Shown one piece after another: positions 12,912 to 19,309 of a stretch of 19,309 nt of DNA. Each line of letters begins with the position of its first letter. The first letter of the stretch is position 1. The position numbers and the translations under genes were made by a program. The stretch is taken from assembly GCA_045629845.1 (NCBI GenBank), contig JAZQRZ010000109.1, forward strand, positions 1 through 19,309. Direction: 5' to 3'. The stretch comes from UBA9715 sp045629845 (lineage in GTDB: Bacteria; Actinomycetota; Coriobacteriia; Coriobacteriales; Eggerthellaceae). The notes under the pieces were generated by a model. The model did no database searches. It was not told the origin of the DNA and saw nothing but the letters and a program-made list of their open reading frames with translations.

Positions 12912-14861
12912 ATGGAAGCTAGCGAAAAGCGCTATCTAGAGCTGCTTTCGAAATCATTTCCAACAGAAGCGAAGGCTGTTGCGGAAATCGTTAATCTAAA
13001 TGCCATTTTGAATTTGCCGAAAGGAACCGAAGTATATGCCTCAGATATTCATGGTGAATACGAGGCGTTCGTGCATATTCTGCGCAATGGGTCTGGCGCG
13101 GTAAAGTTAAAGATTGACGATGCGTTTGGCGATTCGCTTAGCTCTCAAGAAAAAAAGACGCTCGCAACTCTTATTTACTATCCTCGTGAAAAGATGGCTC
13201 TCATTCTAGATGGGCTCGACAATAAAAACGAGTGGTTTGCTAAGACACTGTTGCAGCTTGTCAGTGTTGCAAAGCAGGCAGCAGGGAAGTACACGCGCTC
13301 GAAGGTACGTAAAGCAATGCCTGCTGATCATGCCTATGTTATTGATGAGCTAATGAACGAAAACAATTTGGCAGTTGATAAAAAGGCATATTACGACGCC
13401 ATTATCGATGCTGTTATTCGCACAGGCCAAGCACCTGATCTTATCGAATCGTTCTGCATGCTTATTAAGCGCCTGTCGATTGATCACCTGCATCTTGTTG
13501 GCGATATTTACGATCGTGGTCCTGCTCCTCACCTCATCATGGACACACTCATGCGTTTTCATTCACTTGATATCCAGTGGGGTAATCACGACATTGTGTG
13601 GATGGGTGCTTCTCTTGGTCAGCGAGGCTGTATTGCACACGTGGTTCGCAACTGTGCGCGTTATGGCAATCTTTCTGTCCTTGAAGACGTATATGGTATC
13701 AACATCTTACCGCTTGCTTCGTTTGCTCTTGAAGCTTATGCAGACGACCCTTGCGTTGCATTTGGGTTAAAGGGTAATCCTCAGCTTTCGGAACAAGATT
13801 TGCAGCTGAATATTAAAATCCAAAAAGCGATGGCTATCATTCAGTTCAAGGTTGAAGGCCACCTTATCCAGGAATATCCCAGCTTTGGTCTTGAAGAACG
13901 CAACCTGCTTGAAAAGGTTGATTTTGAAAAAGGTACCGTCGTTGTTGATGGTGTTGAATACGAACTCATCGACAAGTTGTTCCCGACGGTTGATCCAAGT
14001 AATCCTTATAAGTTAACCGAGCAAGAAGAAGAGGTTATGGCTCGACTCGAGCTTGCTTTTAAGAGCTCAGAAAAGCTGCAGCGTCATATGCGCTTCTTCT
14101 TGGAAGTGGGCAGCTTGTACAAGATTTCGAATGGTACGCTGCTCTTCCATGCTTGTGCTCCTTTGAATGAAGATGGCACGCTTAAAGAAGTTGATGTGTT
14201 TGGGCAGAAGTACAAGGGTCGCGCTCTTTATGACGTGCTTGAACGCTATGTCCGTGCAGGCTTCTTTGACGAAGACCCTGAAATGCGCAAGCGTGGTCAA
14301 GATCTCATGTGGTGGCTGTGGCTTGGTGAAGGCTCGCCTTTATTTGCGAAGAGTAAGATGGCCACGTTCGAGCTCTACTTGATTGCTGATAAGGCGGCTC
14401 GAAAAGAAGTTAAAAATCCCTTCTATACACTGCTTGAAGACGAGCGAGTGGTAAACGGAATCTTCGAAGATTTTGGTATGGATCCCGATTCGTCACGCAT
14501 TGTTTGCGGTCATGTTCCCGTCAAGGTAAAAGACGGGGAAGACCCTGTAAAATGTAATGGCAAGGTGCTTACTATTGACGGTGGTTTTTCGCGCGCATAT
14601 CAGCCAACGACGGGTATAGCAGGGTTTACTCTAATCTCCAATTCAAACGGCTTCATTCTTGCCGCGCACGAACCACTTGAATCTGCTCGTGCTGCAGTTG
14701 AAAAGGAACTTGATATTCATTCGTCGCAGCGTGTTGTTGAAATGGTTAAGCAGCGTACGTTAGTTGCGGATACCGATACTGGTGCTGAACTGAAGAATCA
14801 GATTTCTGATTTAGAAAAACTGTTAGACGCATATCGTCAGGGGCTTATCGCAGAACACTAG
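12912..14861 (+). CDS. fbp: Fructose-1,6-bisphosphatase, class III
   Basis: This 649-residue protein matches the long class III (Firmicutes-type) fructose bisphosphatase in length and motifs; it hydrolyses fructose 1,6-bisphosphate to fructose 6-phosphate, the irreversible step of gluconeogenesis. Calcineurin-like metal motifs appear in order: D45-I-H47-G-E ('ASDIHGEYEAF'), G197-D198-I-Y-D201-R-G ('GDIYDRGPAPH'), G224-N225-H226-D227 ('WGNHDIVWMG') and a late 'CGHVPVKVKDG' near residue 535. The ATG follows CAGGGGGATCT. The gene lies 27 bases after pfp and 36 before lutA, with no terminator between, so it is probably in one transcript with both. Having a PPi-phosphofructokinase and this phosphatase together implies both reversible and irreversible routes at the same step. 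Confidence 0.94.
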   Translation: MEASEKRYLELLSKSFPTEAKAVAEIVNLNAILNLPKGTEVYASDIHGEYEAFVHILRNGSGAVKLKIDDAFGDSLSSQEKKTLATLIYYPREKMALILDGLDNKNEWFAKTLLQLVSVAKQAAGKYTRSKVRKAMPADHAYVIDELMNENNLAVDKKAYYDAIIDAVIRTGQAPDLIESFCMLIKRLSIDHLHLVGDIYDRGPAPHLIMDTLMRFHSLDIQWGNHDIVWMGASLGQRGCIAHVVRNCARYGNLSVLEDVYGINILPLASFALEAYADDPCVAFGLKGNPQLSEQDLQLNIKIQKAMAIIQFKVEGHLIQEYPSFGLEERNLLEKVDFEKGTVVVDGVEYELIDKLFPTVDPSNPYKLTEQEEEVMARLELAFKSSEKLQRHMRFFLEVGSLYKISNGTLLFHACAPLNEDGTLKEVDVFGQKYKGRALYDVLERYVRAGFFDEDPEMRKRGQDLMWWLWLGEGSPLFAKSKMATFELYLIADKAARKEVKNPFYTLLEDERVVNGIFEDFGMDPDSSRIVCGHVPVKVKDGEDPVKCNGKVLTIDGGFSRAYQPTTGIAGFTLISNSNGFILAAHEPLESARAAVEKELDIHSSQRVVEMVKQRTLVADTDTGAELKNQISDLEKLLDAYRQGLIAEH

Positions 14862-14897
14862 CTTTTGCGTTTGTTGGGGTATAGAGAAAGGGGTCGC

Positions 14898-15644
14898 ATG
14901 AAGGTCGCGTTCTTTCCGGGCTGCATGGTTGACATGATTTATCCAGAGGTGGGCATTGCTGCTGTTAATGTGCTCGAGCGACTTGGCTGCGAGGTCGAAA
15001 TGCCTGAAGAGCAGGTGTGTTGCGCGCAGGGTCTAATCAACTCTGGGTACAAAAAGGAAATGATTCCTGCAGCAAAAATGATTGTCGATGCCTACGAAAC
15101 AAGCGAGTATGACACCATTGTTTCGCTGACTGGTTCGTGCATGAATGCCATCATTAACGATTACCCACTTATTTTTGAAGATGACCCCGAATACCTTGAG
15201 CGTACTCGCAAATTGAAAGAACGCTTCTTTGAGTTTACGGATTTCATTGTGAACAATCTTGGTGTTACCAATGTTGGCGCCAGTTTTCATGACACCGTTA
15301 CGTATCACAAAAGCTGTCACGTGACGCGGCTTTTGGGTATTAAGGAACCGCCCTTGAAACTGCTTGAAGCTGTTGAAGGGTTGCAATATATCGAAATGGA
15401 ACACGCCGATCGATGCTGTGGTTTTGGTGGTACGTTCTCGTTTAAGCAGCCTGTAATAGCGGGCGAGATTGTCTATGAAAAATGCCAGACCATTATCGAT
15501 ACGGGTGCGAATGTTATCTGTGGCGCAGATGTTCCGTGTTTGCTGAATATTAAGGGCGCTCTTGGGCGCATGCGGGCTGATGGCAGACTTGATCGTGATA
15601 TTCGAGTCATGCATATTGCTCAGATCCTCGACTCGAAGGAGTAG
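14898..15644 (+). CDS. lutA: LutA-type iron-sulfur subunit of the L-lactate oxidation complex
   Basis: This 248-residue protein contains two cysteine-rich CCG domains (the heterodisulfide-reductase/GlpC type). The first spans C9 and 'EQVCCAQGL' (C41-C42) up to 'TGSCMNAI'; the second includes 'YHKSCHVTR' and 'DRCCGFGGTFSFK'. In the first motif the usual glycine after the paired cysteines is alanine (CCAQ), a minor variation. LutA works with LutB and LutC to oxidise L-lactate to pyruvate on the cytoplasmic side, passing electrons to the respiratory chain. I start it at ATG 14898 because GAGAAAGGGG lies just upstream and the family sequence begins with 'MKVAFFPGC'; an ATG at 14865 adds 11 unrelated residues across that site. 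It is three bases from lutB. Similar CCG proteins occur in glycolate oxidase and GlpC, but the LutB/LutC neighbours settle the assignment. Confidence 0.9.
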   Translation: MKVAFFPGCMVDMIYPEVGIAAVNVLERLGCEVEMPEEQVCCAQGLINSGYKKEMIPAAKMIVDAYETSEYDTIVSLTGSCMNAIINDYPLIFEDDPEYLERTRKLKERFFEFTDFIVNNLGVTNVGASFHDTVTYHKSCHVTRLLGIKEPPLKLLEAVEGLQYIEMEHADRCCGFGGTFSFKQPVIAGEIVYEKCQTIIDTGANVICGADVPCLLNIKGALGRMRADGRLDRDIRVMHIAQILDSKE

Positions 15645-15647
15645 CTC

Positions 15648-17105
15648 ATGAGTATTCTTTATAACACCGAGGCATCGTTAAGCGAGCGTGTGGCCGAATG
15701 CCTTGAAGATGACTTTAAACACAACGCCATTAAGGCAGCTCAGGAAGCGTTTTATGTTAAGCGTGGTCAACTTGTCGAAGAAATGGGTGACGGTTGGCAG
15801 CAGTTGCGCATGCATGCAATGGAAGTGCGTAATCATGTAACTGAAAATCTTGATTACTACGTGCAACAGTTTGCGCAGAACGCGGAAGCAAATGGCTGTA
15901 TTATGCATTACGCCCCGACAGGCGATGATGCACTGTGGGAAGTTCTTGATATCTTCGAGAAGCATGGCGCTGCTTATGCAGTGAAGTCAAAAAGCATGAT
16001 GACCGAAGAAGTTGGCCTTAACGAGATTCTTGAAGAAGCGGGCGTTCGTATTACTGAAACAGACTGCGCTGAGAATATTCTTCAGACAGCGGAATCAAAG
16101 CCTTCGCATATCGTTGTCCCAGCCTTGCATTTCAATCGAGAAGCCATCGCTCAGATTTATCGCGATAAGCGTGGCTATGAGGGCTCATCTGTACCTGAAG
16201 AAATAACTCATTTCTTGCGTAAGATTCTTCGCCATGAATTTATGGAAGCTCAGGTTGGCATTCGTGGCTGCAATTTTGCAGTTGCGTCCACGGGTTCTGT
16301 TACGTTGGTTACCAACGAAGGTAATGGCCGCATGGTGGATTCGTTCCCTAAGGTACAAATTGTCTTTGTTGGTATCGACCGCATTGTGCCCGACCTTGAA
16401 TCGCTTGATACCATGATGGCTTTACTGCCGCGTAGTGCTGTAGGCGCAAAGATGACCGCGTATTTCTCACTTGATAGCGGACCTCGTGGTGAAGGTGAAA
16501 TTGATGGCCCCGAAGAAGTGCACATTGTTCTTATGGATAATGGGCGCCACGAGCTTGCGAATAGCGAGTTCTCTGACATGTTGCGCTGTATGCGCTGCGG
16601 TGCATGCCTGAATATTTGTCCTGTTTATCGTCATATCACCGGTCATGGCTATGGTTCTATTTATCCTGGCCCAATGGGTCTGGTACTTACTCCTGGCTTG
16701 GTGGGTTACGACGATATCGATAACATGGTCTTTGCTTGTTCGCTTTGCGGCGCTTGTACCGAACACTGCCCAGTAAGTATTCCGATTCACGACTTGGTGC
16801 GTCAGCATCGTATCAATATGGTTGAAGAACACAAGAATCATGCGATAGAGGTGCCAATCTTTAAGGCCTTAAGTCTGTTCTGGTCAAGCAAGCCTGTGTA
16901 TATGGCGGGTATGACATTGGGTGCTCCAATCATGAGGTTTATGGCACATGGTGGCAGTGCGCTTGATGAAAGCAGTGCTTGGATTCCTGTTGTTAAAGGC
17001 TGGACTTCGACACGTGACTTCGATGTACTTTCGGAAGGTCGCTTCCGCACCTGGTTTAAGGAACATAAGCAAGAACAAAACACCACGGAAGGTGGTGAGC
17101 AATAA
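15648..17105 (+). CDS. lutB: LutB-type LUD-domain iron-sulfur protein
   Basis: This 485-residue protein has an N-terminal LUD domain (about 60-300), with 'AVASTGSVTLVTNEGNGRM' typical of LutB, followed by a ferredoxin-like region carrying two [4Fe-4S] motifs: C314-x2-C317-x2-C320-x3-C324-P and C364-x2-C367-x2-C370-x3-C374-P. The rest (about 400-485) matches the LutB C-terminal helical region. The protein relays electrons during lactate oxidation together with LutA and LutC. Length is close to the family norm of about 475. The ATG at 15648 has GAAGGAG upstream, inside the 3' end of lutA. Its stop overlaps the lutC start by one base (TAATG), indicating coupled translation. All eight cluster cysteines are present. 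Confidence 0.93.
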   Translation: MSILYNTEASLSERVAECLEDDFKHNAIKAAQEAFYVKRGQLVEEMGDGWQQLRMHAMEVRNHVTENLDYYVQQFAQNAEANGCIMHYAPTGDDALWEVLDIFEKHGAAYAVKSKSMMTEEVGLNEILEEAGVRITETDCAENILQTAESKPSHIVVPALHFNREAIAQIYRDKRGYEGSSVPEEITHFLRKILRHEFMEAQVGIRGCNFAVASTGSVTLVTNEGNGRMVDSFPKVQIVFVGIDRIVPDLESLDTMMALLPRSAVGAKMTAYFSLDSGPRGEGEIDGPEEVHIVLMDNGRHELANSEFSDMLRCMRCGACLNICPVYRHITGHGYGSIYPGPMGLVLTPGLVGYDDIDNMVFACSLCGACTEHCPVSIPIHDLVRQHRINMVEEHKNHAIEVPIFKALSLFWSSKPVYMAGMTLGAPIMRFMAHGGSALDESSAWIPVVKGWTSTRDFDVLSEGRFRTWFKEHKQEQNTTEGGEQ

Positions 17106-17815
17106 TGGCTTTGGGAAACAAGACGCTTAACGATTTGGTTCAGCCAATTTCTCAGCAGCTTCAGCATGATGCTGTTGCCAAGTCAGTTGAAATGCCAGAA
17201 TGGGAATTCAAGGCACAGCGAGTAACTGATGGTTTGTCGCATGATCAGCTCGTTGCTATGTTTGAAACTGAAGCTGAAAAGATTCGTGTTTCAGTTCATC
17301 GCTGTACTGCGGACGATATTGCTTCTTGTATTGGCGATATTGTTGCTGCTGGTGTTCCTGATTCAGGTGATTCATGCAGTGTTGTCTGTGCAGCTGAACA
17401 GCGTTTTGAAGATACTGGATTATATGCAGCGCTTCGTCGTCGTAAACGTGTTCAAGGTGTTCATGTGTGGGACGAATCGTTAGGGCAAGAAAATGTTGAT
17501 AAAGCCCTTGCGGCAACGTATGGCATAACGTACGCAACGGCTGGCATAGCCGAAACAGCTACTGTTGTGCAGCCCACCAACCCTAAGTGTGGTCGTGCAG
17601 TTAGTTTGCTTCCTTTGGTTCATATTGCAGTTGTTGATGCATCGACTATTAAGGCAACTATGCTCGAAATCATGCAGGAATATGAAAAGCAGGGAAGTAA
17701 GCTTCCTTCGCAGGTGTGCTTCATCAGTGGGCCTTCTGCTACTGCTGATATCGAACTTGTTCGTGTGGAAGGCGTTCATGGTCCAATGTATGTTCATTAC
17801 GTCATAGTTGAATAA
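17105..17815 (+). CDS. lutC: LutC-type LUD-domain protein
   Basis: This 236-residue single-LUD-domain protein is the third component of the LutABC lactate oxidation complex. The LUD signature is complete: 'GITYATAGIAETATVV', 'LLPLVHIAVVD' and 'FISGPSATADIELVRVEGVHGP' spread over the last ~100 residues. The N-terminal ~60 residues are less conserved, as usual. It has no cysteine clusters; its precise role in the complex is not established. The ATG at 17105 shares its first base with the last base of the lutB stop codon. About 60 bases separate it from the dehydrogenase gene downstream with no visible terminator. Confidence 0.9.
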   Translation: MALGNKTLNDLVQPISQQLQHDAVAKSVEMPEWEFKAQRVTDGLSHDQLVAMFETEAEKIRVSVHRCTADDIASCIGDIVAAGVPDSGDSCSVVCAAEQRFEDTGLYAALRRRKRVQGVHVWDESLGQENVDKALAATYGITYATAGIAETATVVQPTNPKCGRAVSLLPLVHIAVVDASTIKATMLEIMQEYEKQGSKLPSQVCFISGPSATADIELVRVEGVHGPMYVHYVIVE

Positions 17816-17876
17816 TCCACTCCTGTTGGTGTCTAAGATAAGCAGGTTAAAAAAGTTACTGGTTTGGAGGCGTGAT

Positions 17877-19007
17877 ATGGCGTATGTAACTTGGAGCTTA
17901 GAAACGCTTGAGAAGTTCTGCTCCGATGTATTTAAGGCATTTGGTTTTAATGCAGAAGATGGCGAAGCTATTTGCGATGTGCTTTTGACAGCTGACTTAT
18001 ATGGCATCGAAAGCCACGGCATGCAGCGTATGGTGCGTTATCACAAGGGTATTGAAAAGGGTCAGATTCATCTTGATTCGAAGCCCGAGGTAGTATTTGA
18101 AACCCCCGTCAGTGCTGTGATAGACGGTCATTCGGGTATGGGTCAAGTAATCAGCGTTTATGCCATGAAGAAAGCTATTGAAAAGGCTAAGACCACTGGA
18201 ATTGGTATTGTTAGCGTACGCAATTCCAATCACTATGGTATTGCTGGCTACTATGCTCAGATGGCTTCAAAGGAAGGCCTCATCGGCTTTTCGTGCACGA
18301 ATTCAGAAGCCATTATGGTTCCTACCTTTAGTCGTAAAGCCATGATTGGTTCTAATCCTATTGCTGTTGCGGTTCCAGCTGATCCGTACCCATTCTTATT
18401 TGATGCTTCAACCACGGTTGTTACGCGCGGTAAGCTCGAAATGTATAACAAGATGGGCAAGCCTTTGCCTGATGGTTGGGCACTTGATGAAAACGGCGCT
18501 CCTTGCAATGAAGCTCCTCGTGTTCTTTCCAATATTGTTGGAAAGAACGGTGGCGGTATTATGCCGCTTGGTGGTTCGACTGAACAACTTGGTAGCCATA
18601 AGGGTTATGGCTACGGCATGATTGCCGAGCTGTTTAGTTCTATCCTTTCGCTGGGTGTTACCAGTAACGAATGCTGCACCTTTGCTGATAAGACAGGTAT
18701 TTGCCATGGCTTTGCTGCAATTAATCCGGCAGCATTTGGTGATGCTGATGCAATCAAGCAGCATTTCTCTGAATACCTTACCGCTCTGCGCGAAAGCGAT
18801 AAGGCTGAAGGTGCTGATCGTATTTATACGCATGGTGAAAAGGAAGTCTTCGCTGAACAGGATCGTCGCGAAAATGGTATTCCTGTAAATGACGGCACTA
18901 TGGTCGAGCTGCTTGACCTGTGTAATTATCTCAAGCTTGATTTTGCAAGCTACTTCCCAGGTTACGAGCCTCCCGCAGAGTTTGCTGGTTTTGCTGGTAA
19001 TTACTAA
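17877..19007 (+). CDS. Ldh_2-family (malate/L-lactate/sulfolactate-type) NAD(P)-dependent 2-hydroxyacid dehydrogenase
   Basis: This 376-residue protein belongs to the Ldh_2 family, which oxidises or makes 2-hydroxyacids with NAD(P) and is unrelated to classical lactate and malate dehydrogenases. Diagnostic motifs are 'ADLYGIESHGMQRMVRY' with catalytic H47, 'RNSNHYGIAGYYAQMA' and 'IGSNPIAVAVPA'; the C-terminal part has 'GSHKGYGYGMIAELFSSILS'. Family members act on malate, lactate, ureidoglycolate or sulfolactate, so substrate cannot be fixed from sequence; its position next to lutABC favours lactate, malate or another short hydroxyacid. I use the ATG at 17877, six bases after GGAGG; the frame is open to 17808 but the extra residues overlap lutC and are unlike the family. 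It ends the operon, and a strong terminator follows 21 bases later. Confidence 0.88.
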   Translation: MAYVTWSLETLEKFCSDVFKAFGFNAEDGEAICDVLLTADLYGIESHGMQRMVRYHKGIEKGQIHLDSKPEVVFETPVSAVIDGHSGMGQVISVYAMKKAIEKAKTTGIGIVSVRNSNHYGIAGYYAQMASKEGLIGFSCTNSEAIMVPTFSRKAMIGSNPIAVAVPADPYPFLFDASTTVVTRGKLEMYNKMGKPLPDGWALDENGAPCNEAPRVLSNIVGKNGGGIMPLGGSTEQLGSHKGYGYGMIAELFSSILSLGVTSNECCTFADKTGICHGFAAINPAAFGDADAIKQHFSEYLTALRESDKAEGADRIYTHGEKEVFAEQDRRENGIPVNDGTMVELLDLCNYLKLDFASYFPGYEPPAEFAGFAGNY

Positions 19008-19028
19008 GAGTTAATTCACATGAATCTT

Positions 19029-19063
19029 AAAAGGGTAGGGCGTCTGAAGCCTTACCCTTTTTT
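19029..19063. terminator. Strong bidirectional terminator between the lut operon and the EamA gene
   Basis: AAAAGGGTAGGGC (19029-19041) pairs with GCCTTACCCTTTT (19049-19061), thirteen pairs with one G-T wobble, around a seven-base loop, and the T-run continues to 19063. On the opposite strand the stem is preceded by an A-run and ends in TTTT, so it can also terminate the convergent transporter gene, whose last codons lie in the stem. Confidence 0.88.
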
Positions 19064-19309
19064 CTTTGCTTCGATAAAGTCGGGAACTTGCGAAAGTAAA
19101 ACAGCGGCAAATACAAGTGCGCATCCCATTAGTTCGGTTGTGTTAAGGCTTTCGGATAGGATAATCCACCCACCAAGAGCCGCAAAGACAGCTTCTAGGC
19201 TCATGATGATAGACGCCACGGTAGCATCTGTCGTTTTCTGACCAATGATTTGCAGTGTGTAGGCAATACCATCTGAGCAAATGCCTGCATAAAGGATGGG
19301 GATTGCTGC
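19052..19309 (-). CDS. EamA/DMT-family transporter, C-terminal part (5' truncated by window edge)
   Basis: Reading the minus strand from the right edge, 85 codons are open to a TAA at 19052-19054. The product has three hydrophobic segments with the C-terminal EamA pattern: 'ILYAGICSDGIAYTLQIIG', then 'TVASIIMSLEAVFAALGGWI' followed by 'LSESLNTTELMGCALVF', a standard 'pv.aall.wlllgE.l...q.iG..li..G' arrangement. It ends with a short basic tail 'EAKKKG'. These are inner-membrane drug/metabolite exporters of about 300 residues, so roughly 215 residues lie beyond the window. The substrate is unknown. It converges with the hydroxyacid dehydrogenase gene and shares its terminator. Confidence 0.82.
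   Translation of the reverse strand, partial: AAIPILYAGICSDGIAYTLQIIGQKTTDATVASIIMSLEAVFAALGGWIILSESLNTTELMGCALVFAAVLLSQVPDFIEAKKKG

Noticed and set aside
15033..15614. A 193-codon minus-strand frame opposite lutA
   Set aside because: The sense frame has all LutA cysteine motifs; the antisense product has no coherent pattern.
19020..19241. A 73-codon plus-strand frame after the dehydrogenase gene
   Set aside because: It runs through the terminator stem and lies opposite the EamA transporter, whose minus-strand translation is clearly membrane-like.

Overview
The window looks like chromosomal DNA from an anaerobic actinobacterium of the class Coriobacteriia, probably Eggerthellaceae. This is inferred from the gene mix: a DUF4012-like cell-envelope protein, a pyrophosphate-type phosphofructokinase beside a class III fructose-1,6-bisphosphatase, a twin-arginine lipoprotein feeding a fused TRAP-TAXI permease, and a SixA-CHAD fusion. 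Base composition is moderate by eye. No 16S or other species marker is present, so genus is not claimed. Genes are tightly packed, no gene-free stretch exceeds 300 bases, and I see no tRNA, rRNA, insertion sequence, CRISPR array or phage gene.

Left part (1-5135). The 3' end of a DUF4012-like gene on the plus strand runs tail-to-tail into cydC, with a 29-base overlap; its probable terminator lies inside the cydC coding sequence. cydD and cydC form a minus-strand operon with an ATGA overlap, encoding the heterodimeric ABC exporter needed for cytochrome bd assembly. Divergent from cydD is gpmA (phosphoglycerate mutase).

Middle part (5136-9622). A promoter with a perfect TATAAT box and a structured leader precede a three-gene TRAP-TAXI cluster: a Tat-exported lipoprotein substrate-binding protein, a fused 4TM/12TM permease, and a membrane-anchored protein with an M23-like domain whose first metal ligand appears to be missing. 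A 9-bp hairpin separates binding protein from permease. A 15-bp perfect inverted repeat sits at the start of the M23-like gene.

Next (9674-11525, minus strand): a small four-helix membrane protein with a lysine-rich tail, followed by a phosphohistidine-phosphatase (SixA-like) domain fused to a polyphosphate-binding CHAD domain.

Right part (11673-19007, plus strand): a compact six-gene run of PPi-dependent phosphofructokinase, class III fructose bisphosphatase, lutA, lutB, lutC (iron-sulfur L-lactate oxidation complex) and an Ldh_2-family 2-hydroxyacid dehydrogenase, closed by a strong terminator at 19029-19063. The set suggests coordinated use of lactate or related hydroxyacids with gluconeogenesis. 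Convergent to it is the C-terminal part of an EamA-family drug/metabolite transporter that runs off the right edge.

Nothing here is clearly a wholly new system. The best leads are the SixA-CHAD fusion with its lysine-tailed membrane neighbour, the hairpin that displays a Shine-Dalgarno-like sequence at the start of the M23-like gene, and the coupling of glycolytic/gluconeogenic enzymes with lactate oxidation in one transcription unit.
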